From: SG8-39 sp041558415
GTDB lineage: Bacteria; Pseudomonadota; Gammaproteobacteria; Burkholderiales; SG8-39
Reading direction: 5' to 3'
Assembly (NCBI GenBank): GCA_041558415.1
Contig: JBFFEY010000011.1
Location: forward strand, 1-64,000
DNA: 64,000 bases
A program made the position numbers and the translations under genes. The first letter of the stretch is position 1. The number at the start of each line of letters is the position of its first letter. Shown here in pieces: positions 26,812 through 36,222 of this stretch. The notes under the pieces are model-generated. The model ran no database searches. It saw only the letters and a list, made by a program, of their open reading frames with translations, and was not told where the DNA came from.

Positions 26812-27410
26812 CGGGCGCGCGCCAGGCGCACGGCGCCGAGCACCTCGCGCACGAACGCCGCGACCGCCGCCTCGCCGCGCGGCAGCTGGGAGAAGTGGCC
26901 GTCGAGCAGCAGCTGCGCGAGACCATGGGTCAGCGACCAGGCTGCGGCGGCGGCGATCGGCGCCCCGCTCGCCCCGGTCACGGCCTCGAAGGCGCGCAGC
27001 AGTCCGGCATAGGTCTGCGCGGCCGCCGCGCGCAGCGCGGGATAGGCGTCAAGCGGCAGCAGACCGCCGAACATCAGCCGGAAGCGCGCCGGGTTGCGGA
27101 GGGCGAACTGCACGTAGGCCTCGCCGCGCGCACGCGGCCCGCCCGCGGCGGCGGCAAGCGCCTCGTCGAGCCGCGCAAAACCCTGGGCCGCGAGCGCCGC
27201 GAGCAGCGCGTCGCGGTCGGCGAAATGGCGATAGGGGGCGTTGTGCGACACCCCCGCGCGGCGCGCGGCTTCCCGCAGGCTCAGATCGGCACCCCCCCGT
27301 TCCTCGAGCAGTTCGCCTGCAGCCTGCAGGATCGCCGCACGCAGTTCCCCATGGTGGTAAGAGCCCCGGCTGTCGCGTTTCCTGCGAAATGATGTTGACA
27401 TCAGCAACAT
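26808..27410 (-). CDS. TetR/AcrR family transcriptional regulator
   Basis: A 200-residue regulator. The N-terminal helix-turn-helix is at about residues 22-66 (SLREAARRAGVSHNAPYRHFADR). The C-terminal ligand domain resembles the WHG-type TetR_C family. The ATG at 27408-27410 is preceded by AGGA. A perfect 8+8 palindrome lies 13-31 bases upstream over the predicted -35, consistent with autorepression. Regulated targets other than itself are unclear; the convergent spermidine-synthase-like gene has no promoter near this site. Confidence 0.88.
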   Translation of the reverse strand: MLLMSTSFRRKRDSRGSYHHGELRAAILQAAGELLEERGGADLSLREAARRAGVSHNAPYRHFADRDALLAALAAQGFARLDEALAAAAGGPRARGEAYVQFALRNPARFRLMFGGLLPLDAYPALRAAAAQTYAGLLRAFEAVTGASGAPIAAAAAWSLTHGLAQLLLDGHFSQLPRGEAAVAAFVREVLGAVRLARAR

Positions 27411-27422
27411 TATTCCTGATAA

Positions 27423-27441
27423 ATGTTGTCATTGACAACAT
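27423..27441. promoter_or_regulatory. Palindromic operator, probable TetR-family binding site
   Basis: ATGTTGTC-ATT-GACAACAT is a perfect 8-base inverted repeat with a 3-base centre. On the minus strand it covers TTGTCA, a plausible -35, followed after 18 bases by AATAAT just before the tetR ATG. AT-rich palindromes of this size next to a tetR gene are typical autoregulatory operators. Confidence 0.75.
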
Positions 27442-27484
27442 AGCTGCCTGCAACCGCCACGTCAACCGCGCGCGACCGGGGAAA

Positions 27485-28828
27485 CTAGCGGCGCGACGCC
27501 CGCGGGGCGTAAGGGTTGCGGCCGCTGCGCATTTCGATTCTGAGCGGCGTGCCGACCAGCGCGAAGGCCTTGCGAAACCAGCCCTCGAGATAGCGCCGGT
27601 AGCTGTCGGGCACCCGGTCGAGCGCGCTGCCGTGCACGATCACGCGTGGCGGATTCATGCCGCCCTGGTGCGCGTAACGCAGCTTCGGCCGGATCGGCCC
27701 GCGTCGCGGCGGTGCCTGGCGCTCGACGGCGGCGAACAGCGCACGGGTCAGTTTCGGCGTCGACAGCTTGGCCATCGCCGCCGCATACGCCGCATCGACT
27801 GAACGCATGAGCGCTCCAAGGCCGCGTCCGTGCTTCGCCGAAATCATGTGCACCTCGGCAAAATCGAGAAAACCGAGCTTCCAGCGCAGTTCGTCGTGCA
27901 CCCGGCCGCGGCTCTCTTCGTCCGCGGCGTCCCATTTGTTGACGCCGACCACCAGCGCGCGACCGCGCTCGAGCAGGTAGCCGGCCACATGCGCGTCCTG
28001 CTCGTTGATGCCCTCGACTGCGTCGAGCAGCAGGATGGCGACGTTGGCGGCCTCAATCGCCTGCAGCGTCCTGACCAGCGAAAAGCGCTCCACGGCCTCG
28101 CCCTGCCGCCCACGTCGGCGCATGCCCGCGGTGTCGATCAGCGTGTACCGGCGCCCGTCGCGCTCGAACGGCACTTCGATGGCGTCACGCGTCGTGCCCG
28201 GTGCATCCAGCGCGATGACGCGCGCCTCGCCGACGAGCGCATTGACGAGCGTCGACTTGCCGACGTTGGGCCGCCCGACCACGGCGACGCGCGGCTGCCG
28301 TTCCGCCGTCTCCTCGGGCTCGATTTCCGCCACCGGCGCGAGCGGCACGAGCGCCGCCTCAAGCAGCGCCGAGATGCCCTCGCCGTGCGCCGCCGAGATC
28401 GCCACCGGTGCGCCGAGACCGAGTGCGTGAAACTCGGCTGCCGCGATGTCCGGAGCCAGTCCCTCGGCCTTGTTCGCTGCGACGACCACCGCGCGCGCGC
28501 TGCGCCGCAGCTGCTCGCCGATCTCGCGGTCAACGGCCGTCAGCCCGGCGCGCGCATCGACCAGCAATACGACGGCGTCAGCTTCGGCGATTGCCTGCTC
28601 GACCTGGCGCGCGGTCTCGCGTGCGATGCCCGCCTGTGCGCTCGGCTCGAGGCCACCGGTGTCGATGACGATGAAGCCGCGTTCGCCGACGCGGCCTTCG
28701 CCGTAGTGGCGGTCGCGCGTCACCCCCGGCACGTCGACGACGATGGCGTCGCGCGAGCGCGTGAGGCGGTTGAAGAGGGTCGATTTGCCGACGTTGGGCC
28801 GACCGACGAGTGCGATGACGGGCTTCAT
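27485..28828 (-). CDS. der: Ribosome biogenesis GTPase Der (EngA)
   Basis: A 447-residue protein with two tandem GTPase domains. Each has the P-loop GRPNVGKST, followed by DTGG or DTAG and NKxD-type motifs. A C-terminal KH-like domain follows, ending in a basic tail. Der is essential for 50S subunit assembly. It follows bamB in the conserved hisS-yfgM-bamB-der order. Confidence 0.97.
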   Translation of the reverse strand: MKPVIALVGRPNVGKSTLFNRLTRSRDAIVVDVPGVTRDRHYGEGRVGERGFIVIDTGGLEPSAQAGIARETARQVEQAIAEADAVVLLVDARAGLTAVDREIGEQLRRSARAVVVAANKAEGLAPDIAAAEFHALGLGAPVAISAAHGEGISALLEAALVPLAPVAEIEPEETAERQPRVAVVGRPNVGKSTLVNALVGEARVIALDAPGTTRDAIEVPFERDGRRYTLIDTAGMRRRGRQGEAVERFSLVRTLQAIEAANVAILLLDAVEGINEQDAHVAGYLLERGRALVVGVNKWDAADEESRGRVHDELRWKLGFLDFAEVHMISAKHGRGLGALMRSVDAAYAAAMAKLSTPKLTRALFAAVERQAPPRRGPIRPKLRYAHQGGMNPPRVIVHGSALDRVPDSYRRYLEGWFRKAFALVGTPLRIEMRSGRNPYAPRASRR

Positions 28829-28871
28829 GGAAATCGTCGCATGGCACGGCCCGCGACGCGCGACGCGGTCT

Positions 28872-30023
28872 TCAGAACGCGAGCGCGAACAGGCCGCCGT
28901 TGCGCGTCTGCACAAGGAAGCCGCTCGGCAGGCGAATCGGCGCGGCCCGCACAGCGCCGCCGTCGGTCGCGATGCGCGCGATGAAGGCCCCCGAGTCGCG
29001 CGCGAGGAAGTGAACGTAGCCTTCGAGATCGCCGACCGCGATCGCCGACGCCGTCGGGTACGGCAGCGAGAGCTGGCGGTGGGCGAGCTTGTCCTGCTTC
29101 CAGACACTGCGGCCGGTGAAACGGTCGAGCGCGTGCACCGCGCCCTGATCGTCGCTCACGTAGGCATTGCGCTCATCGAGGCGAACGCCCGTGACCGAGG
29201 ACAACTCGCGCGACCAGACGGGGTTGCCGCTGCGCATGTCGAAGCAGGTCACGCGCCCCTGGTAAGCCGCGGCGCACACCTCTCGGCCGAGCACCGCCGG
29301 CTCGCCGACGACGTCGGTGACGCGCTCGAGCTCGGTTGCGCCGCGCGGCAGCGCCACGCTGCCTTCCCAGCGCCCGGCGCCGTTCGTCGTCGTGATACCG
29401 ACCAGCTTGCCGCCAGAAAAGCCCGCCAGCGCGAGGCCGGGCACCAGCGTCACGCCCGCCGGGGAGCGTACCAGCAACGACGAGGCGGCGCGTTGGTAGA
29501 CCCAGCGCCGCTTGCCGTCCGCGACGCTGAAGGCGAACACCCGGTTGTCGACGCTGCGCACGATCGCCAGCCCGTCGCCGACTGACGGTGCCGCGAGTAC
29601 TTCGCTGGAGACCTGCGCCCGCCAAAGCGGCGCACCGTCCGCCGCGTTCAGCGCCCGCACCTCGCCCTCCTGCGTCGCAACCACCACCGTCGTGCCGTCG
29701 CTGCCGACCCCGGCCGAGAGCCGCGTGTCGAGCGAGACGCGCCAGCGTGTTGCGCCGGTCGTTGCATCGATACGCATGACGGTGCCGTCGTGCGCGGCCG
29801 CGTAAACGTCGTCGCCCACCAGCACTGGGCTGAAGACGAAGCGATCGCCACTGCCGACACTGGTCGACCACAGCACGCGCACCGTCTGGCCGCCCGCGAG
29901 CGGCGGCAACGGCGCAGGCTTCGGCCCTTCGCTGCCGCCGAACCAGTCGACCGGGTTGAGGCTGAAATTCGAGCACGCGCCCAGCAGGAGCACGAGCGGG
30001 AGCAGGATGGCGCGCTTCAGCAC
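28872..30023 (-). CDS. bamB: Outer membrane assembly lipoprotein BamB
   Basis: A 383-residue lipoprotein with a lipobox LLLGAC (Cys17) and PQQ-like beta-propeller repeats throughout (for example ALNAADGAPLWRAQV and ALDRFTGRSVWKQ). BamB scaffolds the BAM complex that inserts beta-barrel proteins. The start is a GTG at 30021-30023, two bases after the upstream stop; the longer frame reads through the previous gene. Confidence 0.95.
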   Translation of the reverse strand: MLKRAILLPLVLLLGACSNFSLNPVDWFGGSEGPKPAPLPPLAGGQTVRVLWSTSVGSGDRFVFSPVLVGDDVYAAAHDGTVMRIDATTGATRWRVSLDTRLSAGVGSDGTTVVVATQEGEVRALNAADGAPLWRAQVSSEVLAAPSVGDGLAIVRSVDNRVFAFSVADGKRRWVYQRAASSLLVRSPAGVTLVPGLALAGFSGGKLVGITTTNGAGRWEGSVALPRGATELERVTDVVGEPAVLGREVCAAAYQGRVTCFDMRSGNPVWSRELSSVTGVRLDERNAYVSDDQGAVHALDRFTGRSVWKQDKLAHRQLSLPYPTASAIAVGDLEGYVHFLARDSGAFIARIATDGGAVRAAPIRLPSGFLVQTRNGGLFALAF

Positions 30024-30025
30024 GT

Positions 30026-30658
30026 TCAGCCTCCGAGCGCCTCGAGCCGCATGCGCACGCTCTGCACGAAAGCCTGGTCGTCTTTCGTCGCCTTCTCGAG
30101 CGCGCTGCGGTACGCCGCCGCCGCCTGCGCCGACTGCTGCTTGGCGACCAGGATGTCGCCCTTCAGCGCGGCGTATTGCGCAGCGAAGGATTCCGCCGGC
30201 GCCGTCTCGAGCTGGGCGAGCGCGGCATCGTAGGCCTTCTCGTCGAGCAGGACCTGGGCGAGTCGCAGGCGCGCGATGTCGCGGAACTCGTCGGAGGGCG
30301 ACCGCTCGATCACCCACTGCAGCTGCGCCTTGGCGCTTTTCAGGTCGCCGCGGTCGAAATAGAAGCGCGCCTGGGCAAGTGCGCCCATCGACGCCTGCAG
30401 GCGGTTGGGATAGCTTTCGACCAGCGTGCCGCCGCTGTCGCGTACGCCCTTGGCGTCGCCCGTCTCGACCGCCTTGAGCACGGCCTCGTACAGCGCACTC
30501 GCCTCGCTCGCCTGCCGCAGCTGGTACCAGCGCCAGCCCTGCCAGCCCGAGAAGGCGATCGCCGCGGCGACCACGACCAGAACCACGCTCCCGCCGTGGT
30601 CCTTCCACCAGCCCTTCAGGGTTGCCAGTTGTTCCTGCTCTTCGAGATCGTATGCCAT
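30026..30658 (-). CDS. YfgM-like TPR protein, inner-membrane anchored
   Basis: A 210-residue protein with a cytoplasmic N-terminus MAYDLEEQEQ, one membrane helix (about 24-42) and periplasmic TPR-like repeats. Length and order (hisS-yfgM-bamB-der) match YfgM/AncA, a chaperone-network partner of the Sec translocon and PpiD in E. coli. It may be annotated simply as a tetratricopeptide repeat protein. Confidence 0.9.
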   Translation of the reverse strand: MAYDLEEQEQLATLKGWWKDHGGSVVLVVVAAAIAFSGWQGWRWYQLRQASEASALYEAVLKAVETGDAKGVRDSGGTLVESYPNRLQASMGALAQARFYFDRGDLKSAKAQLQWVIERSPSDEFRDIARLRLAQVLLDEKAYDAALAQLETAPAESFAAQYAALKGDILVAKQQSAQAAAAYRSALEKATKDDQAFVQSVRMRLEALGG

Positions 30659-30684
30659 GCAAAATGCTCCGGTGTGCGTTGCCC

Positions 30685-31965
30685 TCAGGCGCGTGCCTGG
30701 GCGAGCGCCGCAGCGAAGGCATCGACGATGCCTTCACGCGGCAGGCGGATCTGCTGCGACTCGCGGCGCAGCGGCTTTAACGAAACCTGGTTGGCGCGCA
30801 GCTCGTCCTCGCCCACGATCAGCGCCGCCCACGCCTTGCTGGCGTCGGCTTTCTTCATCTGCGACTTGAAGCTGCCCTCGCCCGCGTGCTGCACGATGGC
30901 GAAACCGGCGCCGCGCAGCGCCTCGGCGATGAGCATCGCATAGGCGTAGGTGCCGGCGCCCTGCGCCACGAGGTAGGCGTCCGGCAGGCACTCCTGCGGC
31001 GTGCCCCCGGCGTCGCGCATCAGCGCGATCAGCCGCTCGCTGCCCATCGCAAAGCCCGTGGCAGGCGCCGCCTTGCCGCCAATCTGCGCGAACAGCCCGT
31101 CGTAGCGCCCGCCGCCGCAGACCGTGCCCTGCGCGCCGAGGCTGTCCGAGATCCACTCGAACACGGTGAGGTTGTAGTAATCGAGTCCACGCACCAGTTT
31201 CGGATTGATCGTGTACGCCATAGCGGCGGCATCGAGCAGCGACCGCAGGCCTTCAAAGTGCGCCAGCGAAGCCTCGCCAAGGTAGTCCATCAGGCTCGGC
31301 GCCGTCGCCACCACTGCCTGCACCGCCGCATTCTTGGAATCGAGCACGCGCAGCGGATTGGTGTGCAGGCGCCGCCTGGCGTCGGCATCGAGCGCGTCCC
31401 TATGCGCTTCGAGATGGCGGATGAGATCGGCGCGGTAGCGCGCGCGTTCTTCCGGGGAGCCGATGGTATTGATCTCCAGGCGGACACCGTCCAGACCCAG
31501 ATCGCGCCATAGCGCGGCGCACATGACGATCAGCTCAGCGTCGACATCCGGACCGGGAAAGCCGAGCGCTTCGGCGCCGTACTGGTGAAACTGCCGGTAG
31601 CGGCCTTTCTGCGGCCGCTCGTGGCGGTACATCGCGCCGCTGTACCACAAACGCTTCGGCCCGTCGTAGAGCAGGTTGTGCTCGATCGCGGCACGCACCA
31701 GGGATGCGGTCGCCTCCGGGCGCAGCGTCAGGTCTTCGCCGTTCAGCTCATCGCGCCAGGAGTACATCTCCTTTTCGACGATGTCGGTGACTTCGCCGAT
31801 CGCGCGCCGGAAAAGCTGGGTATGCTCGACGAGCGGCATGCGGATGTTGCGGTAGCCGTAGCGCGCGAGCCAGGCCTCGACCTTCGACTCGTAGGTCTGC
31901 CACCACGCCGCCTCATCGGGCAGCACGTCGTTCATGCCGCGTACGGCCTGGATTTTGGTGCTCAT
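30685..31965 (-). CDS. hisS: Histidine--tRNA ligase HisS
   Basis: A 426-residue class II synthetase. The N-terminal IQAVRGMNDVLP, the motif-2 region WYSGAMYRHERPQKGRYRQF and the histidine-specific LVRGLDYYNLTVFEW are all present, then the anticodon-binding domain. Length is standard. It follows ispG with a 24-base gap. Confidence 0.97.
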   Translation of the reverse strand: MSTKIQAVRGMNDVLPDEAAWWQTYESKVEAWLARYGYRNIRMPLVEHTQLFRRAIGEVTDIVEKEMYSWRDELNGEDLTLRPEATASLVRAAIEHNLLYDGPKRLWYSGAMYRHERPQKGRYRQFHQYGAEALGFPGPDVDAELIVMCAALWRDLGLDGVRLEINTIGSPEERARYRADLIRHLEAHRDALDADARRRLHTNPLRVLDSKNAAVQAVVATAPSLMDYLGEASLAHFEGLRSLLDAAAMAYTINPKLVRGLDYYNLTVFEWISDSLGAQGTVCGGGRYDGLFAQIGGKAAPATGFAMGSERLIALMRDAGGTPQECLPDAYLVAQGAGTYAYAMLIAEALRGAGFAIVQHAGEGSFKSQMKKADASKAWAALIVGEDELRANQVSLKPLRRESQQIRLPREGIVDAFAAALAQARA

Positions 31966-31989
31966 GGAACGTCCGGATCTCTGCGACGC

Positions 31990-33279
31990 TCAGGACACCG
32001 CCTTGACGGCGATCTCTCTGGGCGGCTTGCGCCGCGCGCCGTCGCCGCCACCGGCAGCGCCGTAGCGCGCCTGCACGTAGGCCTCGACCAGCGCCTGAAA
32101 CTCCTCGGCGATGCGGTCGCCCTTCAGCGTGACCGTCTTCTCGCCGTCGATATACACCGGCGCCACCGGTACTTCGTTGGTGCCCGGCAGGCTGATGCCG
32201 ATGTCGGCGTGCTTCGATTCGCCCGGCCCGTTGACCACGCAGCCCATCACCGCAACGCGCATCGACTCGACCCCGGGATAGCGCGCACGCCACTGCGGCA
32301 TCTGCGCGCGCAGGTAGCGCTCGATGCGGTCGGCCAGTTCCTGGAAGAAGCTGCTGGTCGTCCGCCCGCAGCCGGGACAGGCGCTGACCATCGGCGTAAA
32401 CGCGCGCAATCCCATGCTCTGCAGGATCTCCTGCGCCACCTGCACTTCGCGCGTGCGGTCGCCGCCGGGCTCCGGTGTGAGCGAGACGCGGATCGTGTCA
32501 CCGATGCCTTCCTGCAGCAGCACCGCGAGCGCCGCCGTGGACGCGACGATGCCCTTCGAGCCCATGCCGGCCTCGGTCAGGCCGAGATGCAACGGGTACG
32601 CGCAGCGCGCGGCGAGCGCCCGGTAGACCGCGATCAGGTCCTGCACCTGGCTCATCTTGCAGGAGATCACGATGCGCTCGGCCGGCAGCCCCAGGGCTTC
32701 GGCCTGCTGCGCCGAATCGAGCGCCGAGCGGATTACCGCCTCGCGCATCACCGCTTGCGCCTCGAGCGGCACCGCGCGTGCGGCGTTCTCGTCCATCAGC
32801 AGCGCGAGCAGCGCTGGATCCAGACTGCCCCAGTTCACGCCGATCCGAACCGGCTTGTCGTAGCGCAGGGCGCACTCGATCATGGTCGCGAACTGCTCGT
32901 CGCGCTTCGCGCCGCGCCCGACATTTCCCGGATTGATGCGGTATTTGGCGAGCGCCCGTGCGCAGTCGGGATACTGCGCGAGCAGCTTGTGGCCATTGAA
33001 GTGAAAGTCGCCCACCAGCGGCACCGGGCAGCCCAGCGTGTCGAGGCGCGCGCGGATCGCGGCGACCTGCGCCGCCGCCTCCGGCGTATTGACCGTGATG
33101 CGCACCAGCTCGGAACCGGCGCGCCACAGCGCATGCACCTGCGCCGCCGTGGCTTCGGCGTCCGCCGTATCGGTGTTGGTCATCGACTGAACGACGATCG
33201 GCGCGCCGCCGCCGATGCGCACGCCGCCGACCACCACCTGCCGCGAGACGCGGCGCTGTGCGACGCCGGGCGTGTTCAT
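31990..33279 (-). CDS. ispG: 4-hydroxy-3-methylbut-2-enyl-diphosphate synthase IspG (GcpE)
   Basis: A 429-residue enzyme of the MEP isoprenoid pathway, converting MEcPP to HMBPP. Cluster cysteines are in SACPGCGRT and MGCVVNGPGE. The N-terminal TIM barrel has IVVQSMTNTDT. The C-terminus carries a short basic extension. The ATG overlaps the rodZ TGA by 4 bases, indicating coupling. Confidence 0.96.
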   Translation of the reverse strand: MNTPGVAQRRVSRQVVVGGVRIGGGAPIVVQSMTNTDTADAEATAAQVHALWRAGSELVRITVNTPEAAAQVAAIRARLDTLGCPVPLVGDFHFNGHKLLAQYPDCARALAKYRINPGNVGRGAKRDEQFATMIECALRYDKPVRIGVNWGSLDPALLALLMDENAARAVPLEAQAVMREAVIRSALDSAQQAEALGLPAERIVISCKMSQVQDLIAVYRALAARCAYPLHLGLTEAGMGSKGIVASTAALAVLLQEGIGDTIRVSLTPEPGGDRTREVQVAQEILQSMGLRAFTPMVSACPGCGRTTSSFFQELADRIERYLRAQMPQWRARYPGVESMRVAVMGCVVNGPGESKHADIGISLPGTNEVPVAPVYIDGEKTVTLKGDRIAEEFQALVEAYVQARYGAAGGGDGARRKPPREIAVKAVS

Positions 33280-34322
33280 GGCAGCGTGAACCGCGCCACG
33301 GCCACCCTGATGTACGGCGCCAGGTCGACGCTGCGACCATCGACATTCAGGCGCACCGACTGCGCGTTGCCGATGACGAAGGACAGCGGCGCCGCGCCCG
33401 TCACCTCGACGGTGCTGCCCGCGGCGTTGAGTTGCGCGTGCAGCAGCCTGCCGTCCGCATCGCGAATTTCCACCCAGGCCTCCTCGCCACACTCGAGCCG
33501 CACGCTCTGCTGCCCGCTGGGCGTCGCGGCCGCGCTAACCGACGCCACCGCAGCGCCGCCCGCTGCCCCCGGCGACGCGGTGTCCGTCGCGGCGGCCAGC
33601 GCTTCGGCCGGCGGTTTCTCCGCCGCGGCCGACTCGGTCGGCGTCTGCGCCGGCGCCGGCGCTGCGACGCCCGCCTCCAGCCGTGGTTCCTCTTTCGGCG
33701 CAGTCGCGCGCGCAGCCGTGTCATTGTGCGAAAGGGCGGCGCCCGGCGTCTGCGCCGGCGCCTCGACCGACGGCGGTACCGGCAAGGTATCGCCCGCGCT
33801 CGCTACCACGTTGCGCTGCGACTCGTTCGCGGGCACGACGAAGGTCATGCGCGCCTCGCTCTGCGGCCGCTCCTGACGCCATTGCACCAGCACCAGCGCC
33901 GCGACCGCGAGCACGGCGAGCGTGAACACGACGTACACCACGTTGGAACGCTTGGAGGCGTCGCTGAAGGGCACCGGCTCGCGATAGCGCGCGACGATCT
34001 GGTTGGCGTCCGGCGCAGGCACCGCGTCGCGCAGCGCCTCGAGCAGGGGCGCGGCGTCCATGCCGACCAGCCGCGCGTAGCCGCGCACCATGCCGCGCAC
34101 CACGGCGACGCCCGGCAGCTGGTCATAGCGGTCGGCCTCGAGCGCCTCGATCTGGCGCGGCGAAAACTTCAGCTGCTGCGCCACGCCCTCGAGCGTCAGA
34201 CCGTGCACGACGCGCGCCTGCGCGAGTTGCACGCCGGGCATCAGCGTCGGCGTCGGCGTCGGCGTCGCCGCTTCTGCCGAAGTCGCCTCGCTCGCCGCTG
34301 CGCTGCGCTCGAACTCAGTCAT
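33276..34322 (-). CDS. rodZ: Cytoskeleton protein RodZ
   Basis: A 348-residue protein. An N-terminal XRE-like helix-turn-helix (about residues 30-95, GVAQQLKFSPRQIEALE) is followed by a single membrane helix (about 125-145), a Pro/Ala-rich periplasmic linker and a C-terminal DUF4115 domain (about 270-348, LECGEEAWVEIRDADG). RodZ links MreB to the elongasome. The order pilF-rodZ-ispG-hisS is conserved. Confidence 0.94.
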   Translation of the reverse strand: MTEFERSAAASEATSAEAATPTPTPTLMPGVQLAQARVVHGLTLEGVAQQLKFSPRQIEALEADRYDQLPGVAVVRGMVRGYARLVGMDAAPLLEALRDAVPAPDANQIVARYREPVPFSDASKRSNVVYVVFTLAVLAVAALVLVQWRQERPQSEARMTFVVPANESQRNVVASAGDTLPVPPSVEAPAQTPGAALSHNDTAARATAPKEEPRLEAGVAAPAPAQTPTESAAAEKPPAEALAAATDTASPGAAGGAAVASVSAAATPSGQQSVRLECGEEAWVEIRDADGRLLHAQLNAAGSTVEVTGAAPLSFVIGNAQSVRLNVDGRSVDLAPYIRVAVARFTLP

Positions 34323-35097
34323 ACTCTCCGCGCTGCAGCTTCTGGTATTCCGGCGAGCCAGGGAAGCGTCGGCGCAGCTGGCTTGCCAGGCTCGCTTCGT
34401 TCATGCGCTGCCCGAGCTTGCGCTCGATGCGGATCCCGAGCCACAGCGATTCCGCGGTCGGCGGGTTGATCTGACCGAAACGCCGCATCAAGCGCTGCGC
34501 GTCTTCCAGGGCGTTCTGACGGTAGCGAATCTCGCTCATCTGCAGCACGGCGCGCGGATCGCCGGGATTGAGCTTCAGCGCCTGCTGGACCAGCACTTCC
34601 GCGTCGTCCACCTTGTTGATGCGCAGCAGACAGAACCCCGCGGCGCTATAGGAACGCCAAGGTTTCTGATAAAGCGGGTTGCGGGTCGCGCGCAGGAAGT
34701 GATCCACCGACTGCTCCTCGCGCTCCGTCTGGCACAGGTACCAGCCATAGTTGTGGTTGATGTCGGGGTCGTTCGGCGCCAGATTCAGCGCGCGCCGGAA
34801 GTTCTCCTCGGCGAGGCGCGTTTCGCGCAGCTCCATGTACACCAGCCCGTACATGCTGTAGGCCGGGGCGTAGCTCGGATCCGCGCCGGTCGCGATGCGA
34901 AGCTCCTCGAGCGCAACCCCCATGTTGCGACGGCTGTAATACAGCGCCGCAAGCTCGGTGTGCAGCCGCGCGCGGTTGCGCGGATCGCCCACCTCGCCGA
35001 CCAGCTGGCCGGTATCGACCTCGGGCGCCTTCGGCGTCTCGGTCGTTGCGCAACCGACAAACAGGGCAAAGGGCAACAGGATCAGTATCCGCTTCAT
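34315..35097 (-). CDS. pilF: Type IV pilus biogenesis/stability lipoprotein PilF (PilW)
   Basis: A 260-residue lipoprotein with lipobox FVGC (Cys16) followed by about six TPR motifs (for example AELAALYYSRRNMGVALEEL and NHNYGWYLCQTEREE). PilF/PilW is the pilotin that places the PilQ secretin in the outer membrane. It overlaps rlmN upstream by 4 bases and rodZ downstream by 8 bases. Confidence 0.93.
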   Translation of the reverse strand: MKRILILLPFALFVGCATTETPKAPEVDTGQLVGEVGDPRNRARLHTELAALYYSRRNMGVALEELRIATGADPSYAPAYSMYGLVYMELRETRLAEENFRRALNLAPNDPDINHNYGWYLCQTEREEQSVDHFLRATRNPLYQKPWRSYSAAGFCLLRINKVDDAEVLVQQALKLNPGDPRAVLQMSEIRYRQNALEDAQRLMRRFGQINPPTAESLWLGIRIERKLGQRMNEASLASQLRRRFPGSPEYQKLQRGEYD

Positions 35098-36203
35098 GCA
35101 TTGAGCTCCGCTGCTGGCCGCAGTCGCCGTGTTTCGCGCGTGCGGCGCGTTCGGTCCGAGACATCTCCCGCGAGTTGCCCGCAGGCCGCGTCGATGCCGT
35201 CGCCGCGCGTCTTGCGCGTGGTCACGGTGACGCCAGCGCCCTGCAGAATTTCCGCGAAGCGCCGGATGCGCTCGGTCGGCGAACGGCGATACGCCGTGCC
35301 GGAGAACGGGTTGAATGGAATGAGGTTGAACTTGGAACGGACACTGCGGGCGATGCCGGCGAGCGCCCGCGCATCGGCGTCGCTGTCGTTCACCCCGTCC
35401 AGCATGACGTATTCGAACGTCACGAAGTCACGCGGCGCACGCTCCAGGTAGCGGTTGCAGGCCGCGAGCAGTGTGCGCAGCGGGTACTTGCGGTTCAACG
35501 GAACCAGCTGATCGCGCAGCGCGTCGCGCGGCGCATGCAGCGACACCGCAAGCGCCACGGGGCATTCGTCGCGCAGCCGGTCCATCTCGGGCACCACGCC
35601 CGAGGTCGACACCGTGACGCGCCGGCGTGAGAGGCCGTAGGCGTGGTCGTCGAGCATTAGGCGCAGGGCGGGCAGCACCTGGTCCAGGTTCAGCAGCGGC
35701 TCGCCCATGCCCATCATCACCACGTTGGTGATTGCGCGCGGGGGATCGCGCTCGCTGCCGGACCCATCGAGCGCTTTGCGCGCCAGCCAGAGCTGGCCGA
35801 TGATTTCCGCGGTGCTCAGGTTGCGGTTGAAGCCCTGCTTGCCCGTGGCGCAGAACGCGCAATCGAGCACGCAGCCCGCCTGGCTCGAAATGCACAGCGT
35901 GCCGCGCGCACGCTCCGGGATGAACACCGTCTCGACCGCGTTCGCACCGTCCACCTGCAGCAGCCATTTGCGCGTTCCGTCCGGCGCCCGGCTGTCGCCG
36001 ACCACCTGCGGCGCGCGTACCTGCGCCGCGCCCGCGAGCCGGCCGCGCAGCGACTTCGCGAGGTCGGTCATGCGGGAGAAATCCGACGCACCGCACTGGT
36101 GGATCCAGCGCAGCAGCTGGCGGGCACGAAAGCGCGGCTCGCCGAGCTGCGCCACGTAGGCCTCGAGCCCCGGCGCGTCGAAATCGAGCAGGTTGACGGT
36201 CAT
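35094..36203 (-). CDS. rlmN: Dual-specificity 23S rRNA/tRNA adenine-C2 methyltransferase RlmN
   Basis: A 369-residue radical-SAM enzyme. The CxxxCxxC cluster motif is in AGCVLDCAFCATG. The methyl-carrying C-terminal cysteine is in GIDAACGQLAG. RlmN methylates A2503 of 23S rRNA and A37 of some tRNAs. The start MTVNLLDFD lies 19 bases after the ndk stop. Note that it consumes two SAM per reaction. Confidence 0.96.
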   Translation of the reverse strand: MTVNLLDFDAPGLEAYVAQLGEPRFRARQLLRWIHQCGASDFSRMTDLAKSLRGRLAGAAQVRAPQVVGDSRAPDGTRKWLLQVDGANAVETVFIPERARGTLCISSQAGCVLDCAFCATGKQGFNRNLSTAEIIGQLWLARKALDGSGSERDPPRAITNVVMMGMGEPLLNLDQVLPALRLMLDDHAYGLSRRRVTVSTSGVVPEMDRLRDECPVALAVSLHAPRDALRDQLVPLNRKYPLRTLLAACNRYLERAPRDFVTFEYVMLDGVNDSDADARALAGIARSVRSKFNLIPFNPFSGTAYRRSPTERIRRFAEILQGAGVTVTTRKTRGDGIDAACGQLAGDVSDRTRRTRETRRLRPAAELNA

Positions 36204-36222
36204 CGAACGAATAGGACCTCGC

